NCBI GenBank assembly: GCA_019915015.1
Contig: JAHBBC010000005.1
Span: forward strand, 248,001 to 312,000
From: Auriscalpium vulgare
Taxonomy: Eukaryota > Basidiomycota > Agaricomycetes > Russulales > Auriscalpiaceae
Reading direction: 5' to 3'
Length of the DNA: 64,000 nt
Below the pieces are notes generated by a model. It was given only the letters and a program-made list of their open reading frames with translations, did not search any database and had not been told where the DNA came from. Below, piece after piece: positions 44,449-55,043 of this stretch; within the stretch, counting starts at the first letter, position 1, and each line of letters begins with the position of its first letter. Made by a program: the position numbers and the translations under genes.

Positions 44449-47375
44449 TTGGATGACCAGGCAGAGGTGGCGCTTGTCCTCGAGTTCACAGGCGACACTA
44501 CCGACCCTATTTCCGTGGAAGCCATGGTCCCTTTCGACTCCTCTAGTTCTCCGGAAGAATTGCGGGCGACTTATTTATCATTTTGCGAGCTCCCAGAATC
44601 TATCCCTCCTATATTTAATCGGCCGACGGGCGCGACGCTAGAGGTTCCATTGGCACCCGCTTTCTTCCTCGCCCCAGCCGGGCTGCCATCGTTCGCAGGC
44701 GAACAAGAATTTCGCGATTGTAAGTCGCTACCGAGTAGCGCAAGGGCGCGCGCGGTTTTCGCGGCGACCAAGAAAAAGTATAAGCCCGCACATCTGAAAG
44801 TTAAGCCAGTGCTCGCCGATTTGCCGGGCCAGTTTAGGATCATATGCGACATACGAGGTGATCCGCTTGCGACGCTACCAGAGCTGCCCACGAAGCCACC
44901 CGACTTCCAGCCGACCGGGCGGTACACGGAAGAGCGACGCGACCAATTCGATATCGTGCACGAGGGAGATTTCTTGTGGAAAGAGGAGCGGAAGCTCATG
45001 CACCATTTCATGTGCGAGCACAACGGTGCGTTCGCGTGGGACGACAGCGAGCGAGGACATTTCCGCGAAGATTTCTTTCCACCAGTGACAATACCCGTCG
45101 TGCCGCACACGCCGTGGGTACAACGCAACATACCAATTCCCCCGGGCATCTACGACCAGGTTATGGAACAGATCAGTCGGAAGCTAGCCGCGAACGTTTA
45201 CGAGCCGTACAATTCGTCGTACAGATCGCGGTGGTTCTGCGTCGTCAAGAAGGACGGGACGAGTCTGCGTATCGTTCACAGCCTGGAGCCATTAAACGCC
45301 GTCACAATCGTGCACTCCGGCGTGCCACCGTTTACCGACCAGCTTGCCGAACAGTTTGCGGGTCGGGCGTGCGGGGCGATGCTGGATATCTACGTCGGGT
45401 ACAACGAGAGAGCGCTAGATCCGGCGTCGCGCAACCTCACGACGTTCCAGACCCCTTACGGGGCGCTGCGACTTGTAACATTGCCCATGGGCTGGACATA
45501 TTCGGTACCTATCTTTCACGACGACGTCACGCACATCCTCAGGCCGGAAATTCCCCACGTCACAATACCGTTTATCGACGACGTGCCGGTCAAAGGCCCC
45601 GCGAGCGAATACAAAGACGACCACGGACAATACAAGACCATCGCCAATAACGGGGGGATCCGCCGATTTGTGTGGGAACACTTTCAGAACCTTAACCGGG
45701 TCGTACAGCGCATGGGTTACTCAGGCGGTACGTTTTCGGGCTGGAAGACGATCCTGTGTGCGCCGGAGATTGTGGTGATCGGCCACCGTTGCACGAGAGA
45801 AGGGCGCATCCCTGACAAACAGCGGGTCGCCAAAATTGTCAATTGGGGACCATGCCAAGATTTATCCGATGTGCGGGCGTTCCTCGGGACGGTCGGTGTG
45901 CTGCGGATTTTCATTCACCATTTCGTGCACCGTGCGCACGCGCTCACGCACCTCACGAGGAAAGACGTGCCGTTCGAGTTTGGTGCAGACCAACTGACAG
46001 CCATGGAGGATCTCAAAAGCGCGCTCTTGGAGTCGCCAGCGCTGAAACCGATCGACTATCAATTGGGCGAGCCGGTCATCCTCGCAGTAGATACGTCTCC
46101 CATTGCCGTCGGGTTCTTGCTGTGCCAGGCCGACGCCGACGATCCGAAGAGTCGCAAGAAGCGTCGGTACGCACGGTTTGGGTCTATCGCGTTGAACGAC
46201 AGAGAGGCGCGTTTCTCGCAACTAAAGCTAGAACTGTATGGTTTGTTTCGGGCGCTGCGAGCGCTGAAGATATACCTAATCGGGGTGCAAAACATGGTCG
46301 TGGAAGTCGACGCGCGCTACATTAAGGGCATGCTCGACAACCCCGATATCGAACCGTCGGCCAGCATGAACCGGTGGATAATCGCCATTCTCATGTTCCA
46401 CTTCGTCCTCGTCCACGTACCCGGCCTGTTCCACGGGCCTGACGGGATGTCCAGACGGCGGCGCCAACCGGGCGACGTGGCAGAAAACGAGCACGACGGG
46501 TTCGAGGACTGGGTCGATGCGATGTACGGATTCATTCACCTGGTCAATGCATACGTGCCACGTAGCGCGCGAGCACGGTCGGGTGCACAAAGCGAACAGC
46601 CCCGGGCGGCGATCGCAACATTTGTAACCCAGGCCGCACCGACCGAGCTCAATTACGACGCGGTCGACCGCGACATCAAGGCGCAGCAAGCTGACGACCG
46701 ACTCGTACGGGTGAGGGAATGGCATAAGACGCTTCAGCGGCCGGAAGGCATGACCGATCAAGAGTATGCAACCTTCCTGCGGTACTGCACCGAGTTCTTT
46801 CGGGACGGCACGAGCCTCTTCCGCAAGGAGCCGCAGGGGCGTCACCAGCTCGTGCTGCCCCCGGAGCGCCGCATCGGTGCGCTGAAGGCCTGCCACGACG
46901 ACGTCGGCCATCGGGGCGCCTATCCGACCAAAATGTTCCTGCTGGAACGCTTCTGGTGGCCGTACATGGATCGCGACGTCGCATGGTTTGTACGATCATG
47001 CCATATTTGCCAGGTGCGACAGGTCAAGCACGTACTCATTCCCCCCACGGTCGCGACGCCGGCGCGCCCTTGTTCTCCAAAATGTACGCGGACACTATGC
47101 ACATGCCGGCCTCGAGGGGCTTTAAGTACATCGTCCAAGGAAGATGCTCAGTCTCGCACTTCCCAGAGTGGCGTATGCTACGGCAGGAGAACGCCAAGTC
47201 ACTCGCTCGATGGATATTTGAGGATGTCCTGTGCCGCTGGGGTGCGCTCCGAGAGATTGTGACAGATAATGGGACGCCGTACCTGGCGGCGATGAAGCAC
47301 CTCAAAGAAGATTACAGCGTCCAGCACATTCGCATCTCAGGATACAACTCGCGCTCGAACGGGATCGTGGAGTGA
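44449..47375 (+). pseudogene. Ty3/Gypsy pol: RT, RNase H and integrase, frameshifted
   Basis: An open frame 44449-47262 (937 codons) contains the RT: WFCVVKKDGTSLRIVHSLEP, TFQTPYGALRLVTLPMGWTY, and the catalytic box as FIDDVPVKGP (Asp-Asp kept, Tyr replaced by Phe). RNase H follows: VILAVDTSPIAVGFLL, FSQLKLELYGLFRAL, VEVDARYIKGML. Then comes the integrase HHCC finger (HDDVGHRGAYPTKMFLLERF, then SCHICQ). Around 47070 the reading moves to another frame, where the integrase core continues with MYADTMHMP (first Asp), IVTDNGTPYLAAM (second Asp) and NGIVE (Glu) before a TGA at 47373-47375. That TGA lies where an Arg codon is expected, so it looks like a CGA to TGA transition. The element is probably inactive. 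Confidence 0.87.
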
Positions 47376-48156
47376 TCGCATTTCGACGTTCGGCAGGCAT
47401 TGTATAAGGCGGCCGACGGCGACGCGAGCAAATGGGCTACGGTCGCGCACTCAGTGTTCTGGGCGGACAGAATCACAACGCGCAGGCGGATGGGCTGCTC
47501 CCCCTATTTCGCGGCGACGGGCACGCAGGCATTGATGCCACTCGACATCGTCGAAGCAACTTACCTTCTGCCACCGCCCGACTCTATCCTATCGACCACG
47601 GATTTAATCGCCCGTCGGGCCGTTGCGCTACAAAAACGTCGATCACAGCTTCGCACACTCCACTCGAAGGTGTTCAACAAGCGGCGGAACGACGCGCTGG
47701 TATTTGAGAGAGAGCACGAGGCATCTATCAAGACATATAACTTCCAGCGCGGCGATCTCGTACTGGTAAGGTTCACGCAGTTCGAGAAATCCCTTGACCG
47801 CAAGATGCTGCCGCGCTACGATGGGCCGTTCATCGTGATTGGGCGTCGACGCGGCGGACCGTTGTCCTGTGCGACATGCACGGGGCGGTCTTCGACAGGC
47901 CCACCGCAGAGTTTTACGTCATACCGTACTTTGCAAGACCGCGAATGGCGCTGCCGCCGTTACCGGAGTTCATCGACGTCCCAACCCAAAGGCTTAATGA
48001 GCTTCTCGGGCGGACTGAGGCTGACGCGCGAGCACAGGAATTACGCAGCACAGGTAGCGACGAGTCGGATGCAGCGAGCGATACCGCCGAAAATGGCAGC
48101 GTTGGTTGACGAGCAGGTGGCCACTGCTGGGGGCAGCAGTTTCAGTCGGGGGGAGT
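47376..48156 (+). pseudogene. C-terminal integrase part of the plus-strand Gypsy
   Basis: After the TGA at 47375 the same frame continues with HFDVRQALYKAADGDASKWA, SVFWADRITTRRRMGCSPYF and RGDLVLVRFTQFEKSLDRKM, then LPRYDGPFIV, the usual integrase C-terminal SH3-like region. Near 47860 the reading shifts again to FYVIPYFARPRMALPPLPEF and IDVPTQRLNELLGRTEADAR, ending at 48107. The segment ends in a polypurine-like GGGGGGAG just before TGTACGAATAAG at about 48157, which could be the start of a 3' LTR. Confidence 0.75.
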
Positions 48157-48425
48157 GTACGAATAAGTAATGGAGTAGGCTAAGGAGATACACCGCGGAC
48201 ACAATACTATGGCTGACAGAACGCACTAGCAATTATTTCCTTCTGCCTTTTGCGGTGGGGGAACACTTTATTTATTTTAGCAACAAGGTAGGTAAAAACA
48301 AGAAAACACGTCGGCAGTAGGGCGCGAGATAGCAAGAAGACAAGGCAGCAAGAAGGGAACACCTATCGTACAAGAGGAGCGAGGGAGAAGCAGAAATAAA
48401 ACAGAAAAACAGGACGGGATTCAAC
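48157..48425. other. Possible 3' LTR fragment and spacer
   Basis: TGTACGAATAAGTAATGGAG follows a polypurine-like tract, as an LTR start would. No second copy is present in the window for comparison. Confidence 0.3.
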
Positions 48426-48648
48426 CTACTCGTCGATGTCCATATCCTCCACAACAGCAGCGCCAGGAACGTCGCCGTCCTCGCTAACGTCGCCGTCCTC
48501 GCTCTCGTCGCCGTCCTCACTCTCGTCGCCGTCCTCGCTCTCCTGCTCCTCCTCGCTCTCTTCCTCCTCATCGCTCTCTTCCTCCGCCTCGACATCGCCT
48601 CCGGCCGCGGGGCCGGCGACCGCCGCAACCTCGCTATCGTCGTCCTCC
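48426..48648 (-). pseudogene. Acidic C-terminus of an unidentified gene, cut by a transposon
   Basis: On the minus strand the frame reads PEDDDSEVAAVAGPAAGGD, then Glu/Ser/Asp-rich sequence, ending GAAVVEDMDIDE and TAG at 48426-48428. It contains four 18-bp tandem repeats (about 48469-48541) encoding SEDGDE or SEDGDV. The matching upstream part lies beyond the 2-kb element at 50628-50983. Joining the two flanks would give a continuous frame. Function unknown. Confidence 0.55.
48469..48541 (-). repeat. 18-bp coding tandem repeat, four copies
   Basis: Units of TCGCCGTCCTCGCTCTCG type on the plus strand encode a six-residue SEDGDE/SEDGDV repeat on the minus strand. Confidence 0.85.
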
Positions 48649-50627
48649 GGGCTGTGGGGCTTAGTTTATTCACTATGTCCCTACAGTTGTAACAAGTGGG
48701 TGGTGTTATAGGCAGGCAGGAGAGTGAAGTGCAAGTATAGGGCAGTATAGTGCACTATAGTGCATATATCAGTACTATAGTGTCCTTGGATGCACTATAG
48801 TAGTAGCATGACTGTAAGGACCATTGTATTTTTGCACCAATATAATGGGCTTTGCAAATGTTATAAATAATGGTGTAGATGCACAGGTGGAACTGCTATA
48901 TAGAGGTAATTTGGCAGAATATATCTGTTTGATGGTAGAGAGCTGTAGGGCAATCACTGTCCAATGGATCCCATGGGTTTATGTACTATAGTGAATCAAT
49001 AATATATTACAGAAATGCTGGGATATATGCACCTTCTCTCCATTCAAATGGGCTCTATAAATTCGGATGATATTACAGCATGTGGCTTAGTAGATTGCAT
49101 ATGTGACCTGAATTTACCAGAATACAGGGGGTCATTTCTGAGGAGTTGTGCAGTGCACGCTGTATCAGATATTCATCTACTATAGTGATATTATACTCTT
49201 TAAGGCTTTCTTAATTTGTTATGGGATGACTGGACATTCATAAATCACGAAGAAAAAGGTGAGCATATGTACTACACATGCCACTGCTGTCTGAATTTAT
49301 CATAATATCTGAAGCCATTGGTGAGCCACACCAAGGCATATAGATTTGTGCACTATAGTGGTGATCTAATTGGTTGGCCACAAAAGCATATAATGTGTCC
49401 AATAGCTCTCCAGTACTTGGTCAATATAATCCACAGATATTATAGAGTATTCACAGACCATGCCCCACCCAATGCTCAAAATATGGGAATTCTATCTAGA
49501 GTTGGCAGAAAGTGCTGTACTTCCACTCTCATACAGCCTGTAATGTCTGAGGTATCCTTGTCCCAGGGTGATCCAGTTTATGATCAGGCATATGGATATA
49601 ATGGCTATTTCTTTTACAGAGGATGAGCTTGTGCTCAAGTAAGCTTCATGGATCATGGCTCATTGAAAAATAAATAATCATTTCAGTTCACACATATGCT
49701 TGGATAGATGGTACAGGGACATATAGATCATTTAGGCTGTATCAAAGGATCAGAAGTATGGTACTATATACCATTGCATGCAAGAACACAAAACTTTCAG
49801 GGATGGAAGGGGCATGGTGTAATAGTGCTCTGGAATATCTAGGTATTTGTTTCCCCAAGTATTGAGGAGCTATTCAGTGCTGAAAAAGTTTGAGGATAGA
49901 AGCAAGCTAAATGACACTATAGTGTATAAGTATATATGCATTGGTGCGGCTTCCCATTAGTCTTAAATATTATGATAAATTCAGACAGCAGTGGCATGTG
50001 TAGTACATATGCTCACCTTTTTCTTCGTGATTTATGAATGTCCAGTCATCCCATAACAAATTAAGAAAGCCTTAAAGAGTATAATATCACTATAGTAGAT
50101 GAATATCTGATACAGCGTGCACTGCACAACTCCTCAGAAATGACCCCCTGTATTCTGGTAAATTCAGGTCACATATGCACTCTACTAAGCCACATGCTGT
50201 AATATCATCCGAATTTATAGAGCTCATTTGAATGGAGAGAAGGTGCATATATCCCAGCATTTCTGTAATATATTATTGATTCACTATAGTACATAAACCC
50301 ATGGGATCCATTGGACAGTGATTGCCCTACAGCTCTCTACCATCAAACAGATATATTCTGCCAAATTACCTCTATATAGCAGTTCCACCTGTGCATCTAC
50401 ACCATTATTTATAACATTTTCAAAGCCCATTATATTGGTGCAAAAATACAATGGTCCTTACAGTCATGCTACTACTATAGTGCATCCAAGGACACTATAG
50501 TACTGATATATGCACTATAGTGCACTATACTGCCCTATACTTGCACTTCACTATCCTGCCTGCCTATGACACCACCCACTTGTTACAACTGTAGGGACAT
50601 AGTGCACTAAACTACTCCCCAGTGTTG
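48649..50627 (+). mobile_element. CACTA-like foldback element, copy 1
   Basis: The 1979-bp unit is almost identical to 55720-57699 and in the same orientation. CACTATGTCCCTACAGTTGT starts at 48671, and its reverse complement ends at 50604. The two arms match for about 640 bp (roughly 48671-49310 and 49965-50604), leaving a 650-bp centre. Outer bases (GGGCTGTGGGG at the left, CCCCAGTGTTG at the right) are also common to both copies. At least ten copies of the ACTATAGTG motif are spread along the arms and centre, reminiscent of subterminal transposase-binding repeats of CACTA (En/Spm) elements. The centre has only a 102-codon ORF without known domain. No target duplication is evident at this site. 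Confidence 0.8.
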
Positions 50628-50983
50628 GTAGGATGGGCGGCCAGGCAGAGCTCGCCGAGGCTGCGGCGGTACTGAGGGACGGACGTGCGACCCGACTCAA
50701 ACGCTGCCCACAGGGCGCCCTCGCAGAGGCGGGCGAGCTGCCGAGCATGATCGCGACTGTTGGGAAAGGTGAAGCCAGCAATTGGGCGAACAGCGAATGT
50801 CGGGTCAAGTGGAGCGGACATCGGGGGCATGATGTCGCTGATAAGAATACCACCCCACTCGGCGAAGGCAACACGCGACTCGGGGGACACGGTGAACAAC
50901 GTCTCGAAGATCGGGCCCACAATTGCCTGCACCAGACGGAGGACGGACGGCTTCGCGGTATTAAAGACTTCGCCCTGGAACAA
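50628..50983 (-). pseudogene. Upstream part of the unidentified gene interrupted by copy 1
   Basis: The minus-strand frame starts at MFQGEVFNTAKPSVLRLVQA (50983) and continues PIFETLFTVSPESRVAFAEW, GGILISDIMPPMSAPLDP, LCEGALWAAFESGRTSVPQY and ELCLAAHPT, where the CACTA-like element begins. The true N-terminus is probably missing because a SINE-like repeat starts at 50985. I do not recognise the family. Confidence 0.5.
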
Positions 50984-50984
50984 C

Positions 50985-52145
50985 TTTACGATTACTCTTA
51001 ATCGTTTCTTTCTTCAACCAAGTCAGGCCAAAACGTGAACATATTATAAGTCGCTTTAGGAAATAGATCCCACGGTCAAGTCGCGTCGTCCCAACTGCCT
51101 TTTTCAGTAATTCATAGCTAAGCAGGTCCTGCCGCACCTTGCAGGATCCTCACACTTCAACTATAGCACTAGCATGGTTCTCATTACGAGTACTCTTAAT
51201 TATGATTCCTCCTAATCATTTATTTTCTCCATCAGTCAGGCGAAATGCATGCATTAGAAAGAATGCTGTAGGAGATATGTCCCAAAGCTTGGACTAAAGT
51301 CAAGTCGTGTCATCCCATCTGCCTAATTCTGTAATTCTTAGCTAAGTAGCTCCTGCCTGCCCTGTGATTTACATACCTTTGCACTGCAAAAGACACTCGT
51401 GTCTGCGAGTATTTTGCATTTTCCAAGCTAATTAGCATTGATATACACATGATACCAATTGTTCTCAGGTCAGAAGAGAAGGCCTTCTAACTTCCCTTTT
51501 TGGTAACATGTTCCCACGGGGTGACAATGGTGAGGTTGGCAATTGGGAGGGCTCTAGTTGCTAACTACCATGCATTATATATACCAGAAGTGTTGAGAGG
51601 ATGTTGATCATGTGAATAGCCAATGATATAATTCCTCAACAAGCGTGGGAAAATGACGCAGTTGAATCAGGCAGACTGGGATTTTTGCCGGTCAATGAGT
51701 CATTGCTTACTAATCCCGGGGATAAAGTACCCGGTTACCCGGTAATTGAGCAATTTTTAGCTAAGTAGCTCCTGCCCAATGTTTTTCAACACCTTCTCAC
51801 TTCCAAAGACACTCATGTCTGCAAGTATTTTGCGTTTTGCAAGCTAACCAGCAACAATATGAACATGTTTTCAATTGTTCTCGAGTCAGCAAAAAATACT
51901 GCACAATTTCCATTTTAGGTAAAATCTTCCCACGGGTAGGCCAAACACGCACCATGACACATCAACCGGCACTTTCAACTGTGTGCAGGTTTAAACGCGT
52001 CATGGTGCACAAACCCGGCTACTACAATACCCGGGCTGAATAATTATATCATTAAAAAGTCGCACAGAGGGAGAATTGAACCTACAACCTCTTGGTTCTT
52101 TATATCAACCAATAGTATTGACCACTACACTAGAAGGCTATTTAG
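50985..52145 (-). repeat. SINE-like repeat family, copy B (three concatenated units)
   Basis: Bases 50985-51190 match 26655-26830 (ACGATTACTCTTAATCGTTT through CCCACGGTCAAGTCGCGTC and CAGGTCCTGCC). A second unit runs about 51190-51735 and a third about 51740-52145, each with the AAAGACACTCRTGTCTGC block. The last ends with the hairpin (51949-52008), CCCGGCTACTACAATACCCG and, on the minus strand, a tRNA-like head: box B at 52082-52073 and box A-like sequence at 52140-52121. Confidence 0.6.
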
Positions 52146-52320
52146 CTTTGTAGGATATGTACAGTATTGCTGACCTTCTATCTTCTCCTGCCCTACAAGA
52201 CAGTTTGCTCTTTGCATCTGTTTCTTTCCCCTTCTTTGGTACTTTGGGAAAAGATATATATATATAAAGCTACAATTATTGTGATTTGCAAAATGGATGA
52301 GAATCACTGAAAAAAAGAGT
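52146..52320. other. AT-rich spacer
   Basis: Contains a short ATATATATATA tract near 52256. No gene seen. Confidence 0.4.
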
Positions 52321-53200
52321 TCAGAGGTCTTCGACCCGTGGGCTGCGGCGCCACCAGGTGCCGTGGCTTCGCTCTTGACTCCAACGCTTACACATCGCCG
52401 CTGCTTCCCACAACATGTGACGTGTTGTCGCTGACGTGCTGACGTGCCATGAGACATCGACAACATGTATCTCAGCTTCTACTGCGCCTGTGGAGGTGGT
52501 TCTGGGCTCAATCGAGATAGTGATGTATACTATCATGACTGATTCACATATACATGCAATTCTATGGTGCTACTGTGGATAGAAATTACATACATGTGAA
52601 AATGAAATACAACTCTTTTGCCGTGAAATACAGCATCAGATAAACTCTTGGGCATCTTAGGAATACATGACATCCAAGCCCTTGATTGAGCCCGGAACCG
52701 CCTCCATAGGCGTAGTGGAAGCCAAGATACACATTGTCGATGTCGTGTGGCGCGTCAGCACAACGGTGACGGCGCTGATACACATCGCTCCATGCTGCGA
52801 GGCGATCATTACAGAATTTTCGCACTTTCATCAAGTCGACAGACACACAATTCTGAAGATCGCAGCATCGCACAGCAGTGCTCCGACCACCTGATTAGTT
52901 CTTCCAACCGCTCGCAAGATTGGAGTCTTGCAGAGCAGTCACGCAATCGGAATCATACCTTGAACACCACACTCGCGCCAGTGACGCTGTCGCACGCAGC
53001 ACACACAGTCATCCGACCACTTGCTCGTTGTTCCAACTGCCACCACGTGACCTCGAGCACAGCACCTCCCACAGCTGTCACAACGCGTCGGAATTCCATC
53101 AGACATGTTTATTGTTGAGATTGTCATCAGAATGTATGCACGATGCCACTCCAGTCACTGTGACATCTGTATTCCTCTGCAGTTGCACCATTGTCCTCTG
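52321..53200. repeat. Older repeat (inverted pair plus unoccupied Harbinger target copy)
   Basis: Bases 52683-52790 are the reverse complement of about 52380-52510; both encode IEPxTxSxGxVEAxIHxVDV on opposite strands. Downstream, 52790-53150 matches in order the reverse complement of 62368-62560 and then of 54420-54677, the two flanks of the Harbinger element. It thus represents the pre-insertion arrangement of that site. Short degenerate ORFs are present; no domain was recognised. Confidence 0.7.
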
Positions 53201-53468
53201 ACCATTGTTCACCTCAGTTCTTGTACTCACACTGCATCGTTCTGATCCCGATTGTTTTGTATTTTGATCAGCGTCCCGATTATTGCCTCAGGATTCTGAC
53301 CACCATTCCGGAGCATTCTTACCGGAAGAATAATCACAACGTCACAACATTGCAACACTCACCTCCGGCCACCTAGTGCATTGGAGCATGCAGGATGTTG
53401 AGCTACCACCGAGTGATAGAGACAATCCCCAAGCCTAGACTGTCAGCAATTTTGCTTGGGTATATTTA
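53201..53468. other. Non-coding interval between repeats
   Basis: No gene or clear repeat was seen. Confidence 0.4.
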
Positions 53469-53627
53469 ATGGCCAAGCCCCTCTCCCCCCTGCCCCCTAA
53501 ATGATTAAGAGTAATTGTACTGCCATGCTTGCACTGGCCATTTCCCACCAAGTGGGGTTAATGGGCCAATGCACGCATGGCAGTACAATTACTCTTAATC
53601 ATTTAAGGGGGAGGGGGGCTTGGCCAT
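53469..53627. mobile_element. 159-bp foldback repeat (MITE-like)
   Basis: The left arm (ATGGCCAAGCCCCTCTCCCC ... TGCACTGGCC, 53469-53539) pairs with the right arm (53562-53627) almost base for base over about 66-70 nt, with a loop of about 23 nt. GATTAAGAGTAATTGTACTG lies in both arms. Half of the unit occurs again at 33463-33525. Confidence 0.85.
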
Positions 53628-54420
53628 CCAACATACAACTGACTGCCTGGTATGGTTATGTTGTTTTGAATATGTTGCAGATATAATACTTGGGGTTAAT
53701 GGCTCTGGCTCTGCTTGCAGGAAAGTGACTCTATGGTGTATTGGAATGTCAGGACAAAGTTGTGGTGTTGGGCACCCACATGTAGTAGGGTGGTAATGTC
53801 ACATGTGTCCGAAACCAGATCCCTACTAGAGCACTAAAGAGGATATTGTAATTTGTGTGAGCAAGTGTCAGGATCCCAAAGACGAACAGAGTGTTTCATA
53901 TGTGCGTGGGGTGTGTGATTGGAGGTGATGATCGGAATGTGCAAGCGTTTGGAGAATTATCAACGGGAGTTCAGACGTAAGAACACATGATGCAAGTAAC
54001 TGTGAGTGATCAGACACTGGGTGTATGACCATTAAAGATGAAGAGACCAGTGAGGGGCAGTGCAAGCACATGGGGAATGGTCTGTACTGTCAAGAAGTGT
54101 GGGAGAGGTGTCCTACAGTGTGGGACAAGACAATATGAATATAATTGAACACAATGGAGACACAGCGAGCAATAGAATGCGCTCCGATATGGGATAGGTT
54201 GCAAGCAAGTGCTGCGATGTTGGAACACTGCAATTGTTCAGAGGAATGTACTGGAATGGTGTGTGCAACGGTCAGAGCAGTGGAGCAATAATTGGAGCAC
54301 TGGCGCAATCACAGACCAATCTAGATCAGAGAAATGTGGTGTGAGCTCAAGAGCTAAGCTGGACAATGGATGGAGGATAATGGCGCAAACTATGGAGGTA
54401 CCCGGCAGTCACAGAGTTAT
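53628..54420. other. Non-coding interval
   Basis: No gene was recognised. The right part may belong to the divergent repeat that flanks the Harbinger element. Confidence 0.4.
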
Positions 54421-54909
54421 TGGAGCGGTGTGGCGAACATGTTCTAACAACAATCTCGACAATAAAAATGTCATATGAAATCCCGCCAAGTTGTGACAGC
54501 TGTGAGAGGATGCTATGCTTGAGGTCATGTGGATGCGGTTGAAACAATGTGCGAGTGGTCGGATGACTGTGTGTGGGGTGTGCAACTGAGTTGATGGTCT
54601 GAGTGTGGTGTCCAAGGTATGATTCCGATCGCCCAAATGCCCTGCGAGACTCCAACGGTCAGAACTCTGGCTTCAATAGTGGTGTTCAAAGTTGGCGTTT
54701 CTCGCCGCTTATGAGAGCGATTTTTGACTCGATTGTACAGTAGATTATGGACGATAATCTTTCTGTAATCAGACGAGAATCGGGTGGTACTCTGAATGGT
54801 CCATATCGGCCGGACACGTCTGTCGTGATTCTGAGTGTTTTCCGCTTACACAAGACACATGTGAAGCATGTGATGCGAGGCTGTGCACCCATCATGTCGA
54901 CAGTCTCAC

Positions 54910-54978
54910 ATAGGCGCTGGGGCACAAATTCTGTGATCTCGACTGTCGAGATCACAGAATTTGTGCCCCAGCGCCTAT
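54910..54978. repeat. 69-bp perfect palindrome in the Harbinger 5' region
   Basis: Arms 54910-54943 and 54945-54978 are exact reverse complements around a single T. The sequence starts ATAGGCGCTGGGGCAC and has CTCGACTGTCGAG at its centre. It lies 66 bp before the transposase ATG. Confidence 0.95.
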
Positions 54979-55043
54979 TTGAGCACAGCCACATGTCGTG
55001 TGTGCCACTGCCGCGTCCGACATCCTCCTTTCGTGCCCCCACC

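Noticed and set aside
49318..49626. 102-codon ORF in the CACTA-like element
   Set aside because: No domain, and its C-terminal part is changed in copy 2 by a one-base insertion, so it is not under protein selection.
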